This document shows positions 14,629-23,064 of a stretch of 35,280 bases of DNA, piece after piece (position 1 is the stretch's first letter; the number at the start of each line of letters is the position of its first letter). Both the position numbers and the translations under genes were made by a program. The notes beneath the pieces are model-generated. The model had not been told where the DNA came from, searched no databases, and saw only the letters and a program-made list of their open reading frames with translations. This DNA is from a virus. The DNA lies in the IMG/VR virus record IMGVR_UViG_3300035698_009801, positions 1 through 35,280 of that record, one strand, 5' to 3'.

Positions 14629-16176
14629 TCATCTCCTTTTCCTGTCTCTGGGTTTATCCTCATTAGTTGATTCCTGATAATCATCAATATAACTATCAAG
14701 ATAAGCATTACCTATAGCTAACTGCTGTAGAACTACAATATCGCGGTTAATTACTTTATCATCACGTTCAAATAGCATAGACCACCGCATAATATTTTTA
14801 TTATATTCCTCTTCAGTTTGGTTAAGAGCAATCATTCTGTCAACATGACTAGCCTTCCTTTTATCCTCTGCTAGATTACCTTTTTTAGTTTTTTTGTCAT
14901 AAGTATCTTTAGTGGTCTGAGTAGCACTAGCCACACCAGCATTGAACTCTTGACCTAGCTTTTTATGGCCACTCCATATATCATCTAAACCATGTCTACA
15001 ATCTAGTTTAGGGTTATCCGGTATCATTAAATCAGCGTAATCCGTGATTATAACGTCAGTTGTAAAGCCTTCATACTTTTCCCAAAGCAATAATTGATTC
15101 TTAATATCTTTACAACTTTTAGTTTTTTGGGGCCATGATTGTATTTTAAGATTCCCTTTAGTATACATCTTTAAAGCATTAGTCTTTTTAGCTACTATAG
15201 ACGGGTTTAGAACTGGTTTGTTATTTAGATGATAGCTGATAACCCTTATAAATCCTTTTCGTGTTTTACGCTGATTAAACTCACATAAACGGCACCCTTT
15301 ATAGTCATCAGGAGCGGCATAGGTTCCGTTGCTTAACATTCCTTTTACTTTGTTAGGACATTTATCACAAGACCCTTGCTGATTATGATAACAATCAAAG
15401 AAAGGTACTTTACAATCTTTATCTTTTTCTTTTGCTGGTGAGCCGGTAAAGCTTTGTATTAGTCTAATCCATAACTTTTTTCTCATTTCAAAATTAAAGA
15501 TAGAAACGTTGTAACCCCTGAATAAAGCCTGTAGAGCTATTTCTATTAACCAAAAACTTTTACCTCTTTTCTCTGGTGCAGCGCAAGCAATAAAATCTTC
15601 TCTACAAAAAGGTGGTATAATAGTTCCGGCAGCTCCTTTGAACTTAAATAAAGCGTTATCATCATCAGGGCTAAAGAATCCAGCTATTTCTTCAGTATCG
15701 TTAAACAGGTCTAATCCTGAACCTGCAGGAGTCTCTAACTGATTAAAATCAGCAATAGCTAGTTCAGCACCTTTAGTGTCGTTATTGTTAATACTGACCT
15801 GTAAATCATCCTTCAGGGCTAGTATATTCCTTTTCTGAAAATACTCTTCAGCTTGGTTTAATATGTGTTTCCAGTTAAAGTTTGAATCCCTGTCGTATTC
15901 GGTGGATAGCCTATCTAAGAATAATTCTATTGCGTCACAAAGAGCTTCATCTAACTTTTCTGACTTTTCTTTGTAAAGTGCCTGTATGGTTTTGTTTGGT
16001 GCTTCTGTGTATGTCTCGTAATAGTCCCAACACCATCTAGCTATTATTTTAGCATAGGGTATTTGGAATAACTCATTTTTGTAAAGGTATTCAAAGCCCT
16101 GTAGAAAATCTGTACTGACTATCATAGCGGTAATGATAGACGTTTCCACATAGCTGTCTAGTTTTTTAATTTTCAT
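14629..16176 (-). CDS. DnaB-like replicative helicase with cysteine-rich insert
   Basis: 515 residues. The N-terminal helical domain (1-150) is like DnaB. Walker A is AAPEKRGKS at 199-207 and Walker B VIITDYADLM at about 375-384 (D379), with an SATQTT sensor segment at about 417. Between these, residues 255-298 hold a Cys-rich insert (DCYHNQQGSCDKC..GCRLCEF: C262, C270, C273, C295, C298) suggesting a zinc-bound module not found in classical DnaB. It should unwind the fork with the primase at 19732. The start overlaps the upstream stop by 11 bases. Confidence 0.82.
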   Translation of the reverse strand: MKIKKLDSYVETSIITAMIVSTDFLQGFEYLYKNELFQIPYAKIIARWCWDYYETYTEAPNKTIQALYKEKSEKLDEALCDAIELFLDRLSTEYDRDSNFNWKHILNQAEEYFQKRNILALKDDLQVSINNNDTKGAELAIADFNQLETPAGSGLDLFNDTEEIAGFFSPDDDNALFKFKGAAGTIIPPFCREDFIACAAPEKRGKSFWLIEIALQALFRGYNVSIFNFEMRKKLWIRLIQSFTGSPAKEKDKDCKVPFFDCYHNQQGSCDKCPNKVKGMLSNGTYAAPDDYKGCRLCEFNQRKTRKGFIRVISYHLNNKPVLNPSIVAKKTNALKMYTKGNLKIQSWPQKTKSCKDIKNQLLLWEKYEGFTTDVIITDYADLMIPDNPKLDCRHGLDDIWSGHKKLGQEFNAGVASATQTTKDTYDKKTKKGNLAEDKRKASHVDRMIALNQTEEEYNKNIMRWSMLFERDDKVINRDIVVLQQLAIGNAYLDSYIDDYQESTNEDKPRDRKRR

Positions 16177-16429
16177 TAATAATATCAGCTATTCTATCTG
16201 CTTCATTAACAGTATCTTCATCACAATAGGATAATTCACCAAATCCAGAAACAGAATAACCGATTAACTGAGCAAATTGCATTCTATCATCATCTGAAAA
16301 ATCCATACAAGCCAATTTATTTAAGTCTATTGGGCTTACATCAAGCAACAATCTAACTATTTTATTTACTTTAAATCTTATAACCCCATCTTTAGCTCTA
16401 TAAATGGGTTGTGTTGGGTTCTTTTCCAT
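16166..16429 (-). CDS. Conserved-type phage protein (87 aa)
   Basis: IYRAKDGVIRFKVNKIVRLL and DFSDDDRMQFAQLIGYSVSG form a pattern I recall from many phage genomes, always without function. An excellent AGGAGG site 5 bases before ATG. Overlaps the helicase start by 11 bases; likely cotranslated with it. Confidence 0.7.
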   Translation of the reverse strand: MEKNPTQPIYRAKDGVIRFKVNKIVRLLLDVSPIDLNKLACMDFSDDDRMQFAQLIGYSVSGFGELSYCDEDTVNEADRIADIINEN

Positions 16430-16438
16430 AATATCCTC

Positions 16439-16798
16439 CTACGGTATTATCATTTTAACATTTAAAGCATTACCTATCCGATTAACAATAGTGTGCCTAG
16501 CTCGTTCCTGTAGATTTTCTGGCATTAATTCATTAAGAGGGACTAACATAGTTTCACAAATCTCATGAAAAGCCAGATACTCTAGTATTTCTTTAGCGTC
16601 AGGTTGTTCATAAAGCTCAGTGTTTAAAGTTACAAAACCAGCTTTAGAATCATGATCAAATTCTACTTGTGCCCACCTACCGTCTGTACCACCTTCAGAT
16701 TCAGCAAACATCCACCAGATATCTGTTAATCCAAATTCACAAATCCATTTTATACACCGTTCTTTAAAGTATTCAAAAGGGTTAAATTTATCTTTCAT
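16439..16798 (-). CDS. Protein with HExxE-type metallopeptidase-like motif
   Basis: 119 residues. Residues about 78-82 read HEICE in an AFHEICETMLVP helix, with WAQVEFDHDSKAGFVTLN ahead of it and a final helix ERARHTIVNRIGNAL. HE-x-x-E is seen in some minimal metalloprotease-like phage proteins; the classical second His is replaced by Glu, so catalysis is doubtful. Overlaps the upstream gene by ATGA. Function unknown. Confidence 0.55.
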   Translation of the reverse strand: MKDKFNPFEYFKERCIKWICEFGLTDIWWMFAESEGGTDGRWAQVEFDHDSKAGFVTLNTELYEQPDAKEILEYLAFHEICETMLVPLNELMPENLQERARHTIVNRIGNALNVKMIIP

Positions 16799-17004
16799 AA
16801 TGAGTAAGGGGTTAAATCAAAGTTAATAATACGGGACAAAGGCCCTTCAGTCAAATATCCTTTATGAATATAATCATCAGGTGCAGGTGTTAATTGAGTT
16901 ACTTCACCTCCATTTTTTAAAAACTCCTCAGTGGCTTCTTTGATCTCTTCACGGTTTGGATCAAAGTCCGGTCTATCAGGAAGTACAATATCATTTATTT
17001 GCAT
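16795..17004 (-). CDS. Small hypothetical protein (69 aa)
   Basis: Acidic protein (MQINDIVLPDRPDFDPNREE start, then a helix EIKEATEEFLKNGG). No family recognised, and no clear ribosome site upstream; kept because it fills the gap exactly, with an ATGA overlap downstream. Confidence 0.5.
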   Translation of the reverse strand: MQINDIVLPDRPDFDPNREEIKEATEEFLKNGGEVTQLTPAPDDYIHKGYLTEGPLSRIINFDLTPYSL

Positions 17005-17021
17005 AATATTATTTTAATTAG

Positions 17022-17981
17022 TTATTTATAAAAAGGATAAAACCTAGACTCAAGCCACGACACACCGGTTTTACCTATTACCATTTTAATAATGAAAAAT
17101 CCAGTATGGCTGGCTATTCTTTTACCTCTCATCCATTTGCTTTGTTTCTGCATAGCTCCAGCACTGATACAATGAACATGCCTATCAAACATAGTCAACG
17201 CTTTATGAGTATGACCACAGATAAACACATTAGGCTTTTCACCACCGGTTATTGATTCTATTATTTTCTGAATCCTGTAACTAAAAGCATAGGAGTTTCC
17301 GTCTTCTCCATGCCAGAGTTTAATAGTAATTCCTTTTATTTTAATATCACCCTCATCATGTCCTAAGTAATTTAGGTTTTCTTGTTCCCGGCAAAGCTCC
17401 TTTACTATTAAAGCCCCATTACTCTTTATATACCATCTATCATGATTACCATCGATCATATAAATAGGTGTTTCAGTCCATTTACTAAATATTTCTCTAG
17501 CATGATCTAATTGAGCAGAGTAACCAATATGAGTGCATTCGTACATATGCCCGGCTCTATGGCTTAATCCCTCAGTAACGTCACCTGAATGAGTAATAAA
17601 GTTTACACCTTGTTTAGCAAACTCATCAAAAGCGGCATATACCATTTCTGGATCAGTGTACTTACTTCCAAGATGTGTATCAGTAAAACAACCAACCGTT
17701 ATCTCATCACCATCAAAATCATAAAGAGCAGTAGACCGATCAGGAGCAGCCATATAGCCAGATAGGATTCTTTTTAGTTCAGCATCACTAAACTTTTCTC
17801 TTAATTGCCTGATTATTTTTTCATCTGGTTTCTTTTCTGATGATTCGTCTTTACGTCTACGATATTCTCTCATAGTACGTCTTACATATTCTTTTGTTAA
17901 ACCTAACTTTTCAGCAGCTCCTTTATAGTCTAAATCATCTACAGCTGTTTTTATTTCTTTGATTCGTTTATCAGATAGCAT
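17022..17981 (-). CDS. Calcineurin-like metallophosphoesterase with N-terminal HTH (Mre11/SbcD-like)
   Basis: 319 residues. The N-terminal 45 residues form a helix-turn-helix (AAEKLGLTKEYVRRTMREYR). The phosphoesterase motifs follow in order: TDTHLGS (D101, H103), SGDVTEG (G133, D134), DGNHDRW (178-181), H224 and CGHTH (255-259). All metal ligands are present, so it should be an active nuclease or phosphatase. It may act with the half Rad50 at 282-1325 on DNA ends; that pairing is inference. Good GGGAGG site; its ATG overlaps the stop of the previous gene. Confidence 0.78.
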   Translation of the reverse strand: MLSDKRIKEIKTAVDDLDYKGAAEKLGLTKEYVRRTMREYRRRKDESSEKKPDEKIIRQLREKFSDAELKRILSGYMAAPDRSTALYDFDGDEITVGCFTDTHLGSKYTDPEMVYAAFDEFAKQGVNFITHSGDVTEGLSHRAGHMYECTHIGYSAQLDHAREIFSKWTETPIYMIDGNHDRWYIKSNGALIVKELCREQENLNYLGHDEGDIKIKGITIKLWHGEDGNSYAFSYRIQKIIESITGGEKPNVFICGHTHKALTMFDRHVHCISAGAMQKQSKWMRGKRIASHTGFFIIKMVIGKTGVSWLESRFYPFYK

Positions 17982-18649
17982 TATCCTCCCTTGTTATAAT
18001 TACGTCGATCTAGTGATGGACGTTGACTAGCATAATCACCATGAATAGCTTCTTCAAGCCATTTAATAAAACGATACCAAGTTCCATCTTGAGGGCCTAC
18101 TTTATAAGCGCTTAAACAATTATAATTTTCACTTAACCAATTAACATAAATATTAAAGAACTTATCTTCAGTTCCTATTTGAGAATAGGTTGATGCTCGT
18201 TTACATAATATATCTGTCACTAACCAATCATAATATTCTTCAATCCCAGCTAATCCTTTTTTAAGTATCCCAAACTGATGATTATCATTTTCAATAGAGC
18301 GATCAAAGATATTTTCATCATACAACTTCTCAAGCCAATGGTCATAAACCTGTACTGTTTTATACTCAAGTGATTTAGTATCGGTGTACATGTACTTTAA
18401 TAGATAGCTCATTTTAGCTATAGGATGATAGATAAGCTGATCTAAAGACATTTTGTTAATCTTTGTTTTGTCTTCTGGTATGTTATTTAGCTTGAACATA
18501 TTAGCCATTTCTTCCATACCTGCTAATAGTTCATCTTTAGTAAAAGACCTGTTTAGTTTAGCTTTAGTAAGATTACAGGATTTTAGAAACTTAGGATCTA
18601 AATCACAATGATTAGTGAACTTACCTTTTAATAGTAAGTTAGTTAACAT
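17981..18649 (-). CDS. C-terminal part of a replisome-organizer-like protein (frame continues to 18826)
   Basis: 222 residues from the first ATG at 18649, but that ATG has no ribosome site and the frame is open, without ATG, GTG or TTG, back to 18826. The upstream codons read like protein: a Lys/Asn-rich linker (NNKNKDNKVSKDTKG), then PPVNPELLFLLEEWRSYS and KGQHHKKEGTKIHKKIAM. This joins in the -1 frame to the end of the HTH gene at 18820-19200. I therefore see it as the C-terminal half of one replication protein. The C-terminal part itself is helical, with no recognised family. Ends by overlapping the start of the phosphoesterase gene. Confidence 0.55.
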   Translation of the reverse strand: MLTNLLLKGKFTNHCDLDPKFLKSCNLTKAKLNRSFTKDELLAGMEEMANMFKLNNIPEDKTKINKMSLDQLIYHPIAKMSYLLKYMYTDTKSLEYKTVQVYDHWLEKLYDENIFDRSIENDNHQFGILKKGLAGIEEYYDWLVTDILCKRASTYSQIGTEDKFFNIYVNWLSENYNCLSAYKVGPQDGTWYRFIKWLEEAIHGDYASQRPSLDRRNYNKGG

Positions 18650-18819
18650 AGCAATCTTTTTATGTATCTTAGTTCCTTCTTTTTTGTGGTGTTGTCCTTT
18701 AGGTATTATAGAATAACTTCTCCATTCTTCTAAAAGAAAAAGTAACTCAGGATTAACGGGAGGTGAAACCCCCTTAGTATCTTTAGATACTTTATTATCT
18801 TTATTCTTATTATTATAAA

Positions 18820-19200
18820 CTAAATTTTAGTTTTTATATCTGAAATATTTAGTATATTTGTAAAAACAGTAAGATAGTTGATTTTAAACCATATCCTAGG
18901 TGGTATTCCAACACGTTTGGTTTCAATGATACCTAAGTCCACAAGCTTTTTTGTTGCTTTTTGTTGGTGGTATTCAGAAAGGTCTAAATCTTCTTTAATG
19001 TATGTTTGTTCCGAAAAGAAAAAGCCCTCAGCATCTATTTTGCCTTTTTCTGAAAAATAAACAGCTTTAGAGATTAAGTCAGCTAAAAGAATAGAGGGAA
19101 TTAACCCTATCATTTTAATAGATAATTTATTGATTGATAAATGAGCTTGACTAGAAAGAGTTGATTTAACTAAATGTGAATAATCTATATGTTCAGACAT
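18820..19200 (-). CDS. Winged-helix N-terminal domain of a replisome organizer-like protein
   Basis: 126 residues from ATG at 19200, chosen because AAGGAGG lies 8 bases upstream; the longer frame to 19263 lacks this. The product has LIPSILLADLISKAVYFSEK, then a winged helix (EQTYIKEDLDLSEYHQQKAT, KKLVDLGIIETKRVG, IPPRIWFKINY). This is the fold of phage replisome-organizer N-terminal domains, which bind the origin. It ends at TAG just before the Lys/Asn-rich linker carried in the -1 frame, so it looks like half of a longer protein. Confidence 0.65.
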   Translation of the reverse strand: MSEHIDYSHLVKSTLSSQAHLSINKLSIKMIGLIPSILLADLISKAVYFSEKGKIDAEGFFFSEQTYIKEDLDLSEYHQQKATKKLVDLGIIETKRVGIPPRIWFKINYLTVFTNILNISDIKTKI

Positions 19201-19389
19201 CTTTGGAGCCTCCTTATAAGGGTTAGGTTTGATAAGCCGTGTAGACAGTGTATAAGGCACCATCTAACTCAATACAGTAGCTAACTGTCACGGCTTAATT
19301 CTTTTATGGTCGTGTTTATTTGTTAATTTCTCTGCGAAGAACACGAGAAACCCGCAGTTCATCCGGTAATTATCCGGCAACACCCAAAA

Positions 19390-19421
19390 AGCCCAACGCA
19401 TTATTAAAATCACGTTGGGCT
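19390..19421 (-). terminator. Intrinsic terminator, leftward
   Basis: On the minus strand AGCCCAACG, a 14-base loop, CGTTGGGCT (9 perfect pairs), then TTTT. It would stop transcripts from promoter copy 3 after roughly 285 bases unless they are antiterminated. Confidence 0.65.
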
Positions 19422-19453
19422 AGTATCAGCTGATTAATTTAAGGAAGGTTAAC

Positions 19454-19636
19454 ATGAATAGATTACTGCTACCTCCTTGGTTAAAATTAGAGAATACTTT
19501 AGTTTCTGAGCTGATTCCCTTTAAGCTAGTAAAGCACTTCTGCAAATCTAATTTATTTTATATGTTGCCCGTGTTCCAGAAGTGGGCCAGTTTAAAGTCA
19601 TATTTAGGACTTAATTGCCAGGTGGAAGTTTCATAG
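19454..19636 (+). CDS. Possible small plus-strand protein (60 aa)
   Basis: Starts with ATG preceded by AAGGAAGG at good distance. The product (MNRLLLPPWLKLENTLVSEL start) has no recognised motif, and it would be the only plus-strand gene inside the leftward block. It could equally be chance within a structured RNA region. Confidence 0.25.
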   Translation: MNRLLLPPWLKLENTLVSELIPFKLVKHFCKSNLFYMLPVFQKWASLKSYLGLNCQVEVS

Positions 19637-19680
19637 TTAATTTCCAGGAGAGTTTATTGATTATACTTTAGTATACTATT

Positions 19681-19721
19681 ATTATAAACAAAAAGTAAAG
19701 TAAAAGTAAAGTAAAAGTAAA
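19681..19721 (-). promoter_or_regulatory. Leftward promoter-like repeat, copy 3, with tandem -35 boxes
   Basis: On the minus strand TATAAT at 19686-19681, with TTTACT at 19710-19705 (18-base spacing) and further TTTACT copies at 19721-19716 and 19699-19694, an 11-base period. Same family as 6153 and 13842 but without the CGTG part. Lies right after the primase stop. Confidence 0.6.
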
Positions 19722-19731
19722 TTTATTTTAC

Positions 19732-20607
19732 TTATCGTATTAATTTCATAACTTTACGAGCTTCAAATTCAGATAATTCAGCGGGGTCTTCAGCGTCAAT
19801 ACTAAGCATTTCAACGTCTACACCTAAAGCAATTAATTTATTTCCTAGGCTTTCTGCTTTCCCTTCTGCGTCTTCATCATCAAAGGCTATTACGGCATAG
19901 TCTAAACGCTCCGCAAGCAACAAAACCTGCTCTGTAGTCACCTCAGTACCAAAAGTACTTACAGCACCATAGCCCAGCTTCCACACGTCAAAAACACCCT
20001 CTACAATAACAGCTTTTTTATTTTTAACGTGATCAATTCCATAAACAATATGCTTATGGTGGATTACTTCTTTCTCAATCGGGCAGGCTTTGTATCTTAG
20101 GTCAGAACGTCCGGTTATATCCCTACCCTGATAACTAACTAACTTACCATTAAAGTAAATCGGAATAATGATTCTAAATTTATATGGACCTATCGGACCG
20201 GTGCCTCTGATTTGCCAATCATCTACTAGAAAGGGGGGACTAAAGTTACGTTCAATTAAATATTGATTATGTCTATTTTGTAGGTCATGACAGTTAACAG
20301 GCCATTCTATTTCTTTGGCTTGAGCTTTCTTTTTAAAAACGGTTTGGTCACTACTAGAACCGGAATACTGTTTTATTAAGGTGATAGCATCGTGATGACT
20401 AATACCTAGTAGTGATATAATAACATTATCCAAACGATGACTACCACACTTCCAGCAATTGAAATAATTACCAGCGATATTAAACCCCCCATGAAAGCCT
20501 GAATCACCGCAAAACGGACAGCAAACTTGAATCCATCCCACTTGCCAGTTTTTCCCACCTGTAGAAGTAGGAATATTGTAATCCTGTAGCAATTGTTCAA
20601 TGCTCAT
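19732..20607 (-). CDS. DnaG-like primase
   Basis: 291 residues. The N-terminal zinc domain has CCPFCG (29-34) and YFNCWKCG (48-55). A TOPRIM-type core follows with VEGVFDVW (E203, D207) and AFDDEDAEG (241-249), the acidic residues that hold Mg2+. Shorter than bacterial DnaG and without a helicase-binding C-terminal domain. It makes RNA primers for the DnaB-like helicase/polymerase fork. GGAG lies before the start and the start overlaps the upstream stop. Confidence 0.85.
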   Translation of the reverse strand: MSIEQLLQDYNIPTSTGGKNWQVGWIQVCCPFCGDSGFHGGFNIAGNYFNCWKCGSHRLDNVIISLLGISHHDAITLIKQYSGSSSDQTVFKKKAQAKEIEWPVNCHDLQNRHNQYLIERNFSPPFLVDDWQIRGTGPIGPYKFRIIIPIYFNGKLVSYQGRDITGRSDLRYKACPIEKEVIHHKHIVYGIDHVKNKKAVIVEGVFDVWKLGYGAVSTFGTEVTTEQVLLLAERLDYAVIAFDDEDAEGKAESLGNKLIALGVDVEMLSIDAEDPAELSEFEARKVMKLIR

Positions 20608-20831
20608 TTAGTCTCCTTTAATAGTTGTTTACACAATTCTTTAGCGAATAATAAAGCATGAGATTCTTCAAGAAATTTGCCTATAGCTAAAGGTTCGTAT
20701 GGTTTAACCACAACCCATTTTCTAACCCCCGCCTTAGAATGCCTATAAACAGCTATAAAATTAAATTCAACATCAAGTTGCCCTATATATCTTTCGAATT
20801 CATATGTATTCTTAAATGATTTGTATTCCAT
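20604..20831 (-). CDS. Small hypothetical protein (75 aa)
   Basis: MEYKSFKNTYEFERYIGQLD start, then FNFIAVYRHSKAGVRKWVVV and a C-terminal helix. No family recognised. AAGGGG lies 6 bases upstream; overlaps the primase start (ATGA). Confidence 0.55.
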   Translation of the reverse strand: MEYKSFKNTYEFERYIGQLDVEFNFIAVYRHSKAGVRKWVVVKPYEPLAIGKFLEESHALLFAKELCKQLLKETK

Positions 20832-20833
20832 AA

Positions 20834-21400
20834 TTAACCCCTTTTTAATAATAGTTGTTGATGACTAGTGAGTTCACGTTTAATGCCTAGAGCATCTCTA
20901 ATTTCATTATAATTTCTGTATATCTTTTTACTAGACCACCCTTTGTTTTTAAAGTAACGTGTAACACACTTTCTATACAAATGCATATTACCCCAGCGAT
21001 TACTAGTCATAGTTCTAACTAGCTCAATCATCTCAGCGGGTGTATTTAGTAAAGTGTCAACCACTTCTTTAGCCTCTTTACTTAAACTATCAATTAGTTC
21101 TTTAAAAATACAGGCTTGCTCTGGGTTATCTTGTTTTGATGTTAGGTTTAGGTTTTCAGTTAAGGAATTAAAGTAATCTTTTTGGTTAATAAAGTTACCT
21201 AAAGCACCGTTAATCGTAATGTATAGATGAGTATGAAAAGAGGCTTTATCTGGATCATAACTATCAACCGCTTTTAAAAATCCCATATTAGCCTCTGATA
21301 GTAGTTCATCAAAATCAAACCTAGATTTTTTAACATATAACCAGACTAGGTTCTTAATACACTTTTCGTATTGCTGATAGAGTTCGTTAGTTGGTTTCAT
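20834..21400 (-). CDS. Sigma70-like factor (region 2)
   Basis: 188 residues. Residues 28-75 read FDFDELLSEANMGFLKAVDS, then YDPDKASFHTHLYITINGAL, the signature of sigma region 2 (-10 recognition and core binding). The second half has a possible helix-turn-helix (WSSKKIYRNYNEIRDALGIK) rather than a clear region 4. It may redirect host RNA polymerase to phage promoters, possibly the repeated intergenic motif copies A-C. A good AGGAG site precedes the start. Confidence 0.72.
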   Translation of the reverse strand: MKPTNELYQQYEKCIKNLVWLYVKKSRFDFDELLSEANMGFLKAVDSYDPDKASFHTHLYITINGALGNFINQKDYFNSLTENLNLTSKQDNPEQACIFKELIDSLSKEAKEVVDTLLNTPAEMIELVRTMTSNRWGNMHLYRKCVTRYFKNKGWSSKKIYRNYNEIRDALGIKRELTSHQQLLLKRG

Positions 21401-22968
21401 ATATCTCCTGTTATACGGTTCATTAACTCAGTTAAAAGGCTGGTTTCTTCAGTAACAGTTCCATCTAGTACAGCATCTAATATTTCTCGTTTACGGTCTA
21501 ATAGTTCAGCTATTTCCATGTCAATAGTATCCTGCCCTAAGAGATAATAAGCGTTTATACTATTAGCCTCTTGGCCTATTCTATGCACTCTATCCTCTGC
21601 TTGATCGTGATCACCAGGCGTCCAACCTAATTCAATAAAACATGTAGAACTAGCAGCGGTTAGAGTTAGACCAACACCAGCTGCTTTAATATTACCTATA
21701 AATAAACGACACCTTGGGTTATTCTGAAACTTTTCTACAGCCAATTGTCTATCCTTTTGGCTAGTAGATCCATCTAATTTTACGCAATTGCCAAAAAATT
21801 CCTTTTGAAGAATATCAACTATTTTCTTATGCGTGCAGAACACAACTAATTTCTGACCGGACTCTAAAAAATTACTGATCCAGTTAATACAGGTTCTAAT
21901 CTTACCCTCTACAACTAATTGTTTTAAAGCCTCAATCCTAGTTAACTGTATAGCAGGACTATCACTAGAGTCAAGCTCTTTAACAGCTTTATTGTATTCA
22001 GCTCTATTAGTAATCTCTAAAGGTATAACCGTTCTAATTTTAGCGGGTAATTCTGGCAACACATTTTTTTTTAGCCTTCTGATCATTGTACGCTTAACCG
22101 TTTCATTCAGTAAATCAGGATTACTAGAGCCCCCAAAGTCCCAACCAAATCCATTGTGTTTAGCATCACAATATTTATGGGCATAATTCCAGAAAGAAGA
22201 CCATTCATTTTTATTGATTAGGTTCAGTATAGGAAAAAACTCAGATGGTTTATTAATAATTGGAGTACCAGTCAACCCTATAACGTGGGGTACTTTCTTT
22301 GATAATTTCTTAACGGCTTTTGATCGTTTGGTTTTACTGTTTTTAATGTAATGATTTTCATCTAAGATAAGACAAGAGGGATTTAAACTAATAAGGAAAT
22401 CCACCCATGAATCAAGTATATCATAATTAATAATGATAACTCTTTCATAATATCCAGATGTTAGTTTTTTATAGTTACCAGAAAGAACTGATACAGGTTC
22501 CTCTAACCATGTCCAGGCTTCTTTTTCCCAGTTTAGTTTAAGTGAAGCCGGACAAACTACAATACTAAAACCAAATTCAGGATGCATTTTTAAATAAAGT
22601 AAAGCCTGAACAGTTTTTCCTAATCCCATTTCATCACCAACTAAGGCCCGTCCATCATGAGATTCTATAAACTCAACACCTTCTATCTGAAAAGGATAAG
22701 CCCCTTTCATAGCAGGATGATTACTAAGGTCAATTTCTTTAACATTCAGATTTTCCCAACACTTATTAGCTTTATTATCAAAAGTAAATTCCCATCCTTT
22801 TAACTTTTCAAAGTTTTCAAAGGAAGGCGGGCACGTCCAGTACACGGGTTTTACTTTACCCACAAACTTTCTACCCGATAAACTTTTAACACAATGTAGA
22901 TTATTCTGAAAACCTAAACCATGAAAGGTGATTTTTAATAGATCATTAATTAGTTCTACCTTTTTCAT
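21397..22968 (-). CDS. SNF2-family (SMARCAL1-like) helicase
   Basis: About 523 residues from ATG at 22968, chosen for the GGAG site 8 bases upstream. Motifs in order: I GDEMGLGKT (111-119), II LDENH (202-206), III LTGTP, V GNIKAAGVGLTLTAAS, VI QAEDRVHRIGQ. The N-terminal part (WTCPPSFENFEKLKGWEF) resembles the small domain seen in annealing helicases. It translocates on dsDNA and may remodel replication forks or protein-bound DNA. It is the second gene leftward from the divergent region. Confidence 0.88.
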   Translation of the reverse strand: MKKVELINDLLKITFHGLGFQNNLHCVKSLSGRKFVGKVKPVYWTCPPSFENFEKLKGWEFTFDNKANKCWENLNVKEIDLSNHPAMKGAYPFQIEGVEFIESHDGRALVGDEMGLGKTVQALLYLKMHPEFGFSIVVCPASLKLNWEKEAWTWLEEPVSVLSGNYKKLTSGYYERVIIINYDILDSWVDFLISLNPSCLILDENHYIKNSKTKRSKAVKKLSKKVPHVIGLTGTPIINKPSEFFPILNLINKNEWSSFWNYAHKYCDAKHNGFGWDFGGSSNPDLLNETVKRTMIRRLKKNVLPELPAKIRTVIPLEITNRAEYNKAVKELDSSDSPAIQLTRIEALKQLVVEGKIRTCINWISNFLESGQKLVVFCTHKKIVDILQKEFFGNCVKLDGSTSQKDRQLAVEKFQNNPRCRLFIGNIKAAGVGLTLTAASSTCFIELGWTPGDHDQAEDRVHRIGQEANSINAYYLLGQDTIDMEIAELLDRKREILDAVLDGTVTEETSLLTELMNRITGDI

Positions 22969-23064
22969 TTTCTTAGCTCCAAATAAGGTTTTATAAGAGT
23001 AACAGCTAAACAGCACCAACCAAAAGTGATTGGCACTATTAGGCCGTTAAGCCTAAATAAGAGG

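Larger units (their letters stand above)
19201..19731. other. Structured non-coding region, candidate replication origin
   Basis: 530 bases between the replisome-organizer gene and the primase gene. It holds an inverted repeat (19234-19241 plus 19245-19249 against 19284-19296), a CGTGTT/AACACG pair (about 19312-19347), a CCGG-TAATTAT-CCGG segment near 19365, a terminator hairpin (19390-19421), a short plus-strand frame (19454-19636) and promoter copy 3. It is visibly more GC-rich than its neighbours around 19330-19420. Being next to the initiator-like gene makes an origin plausible; that is inference. Confidence 0.4.

Noticed and set aside
18800-18830. Canonical -1 slippery heptamer for the split replication gene
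   Set aside because: AAAATTT is present but in the wrong phase relative to the frame-0 codons, so standard simultaneous slippage is not supported.
23031-23060. TTAGGC..GCCTAA palindrome between the SNF2 gene and the first leftward gene
   Set aside because: Six pairs, no T-run on either side; too weak to call as a terminator.
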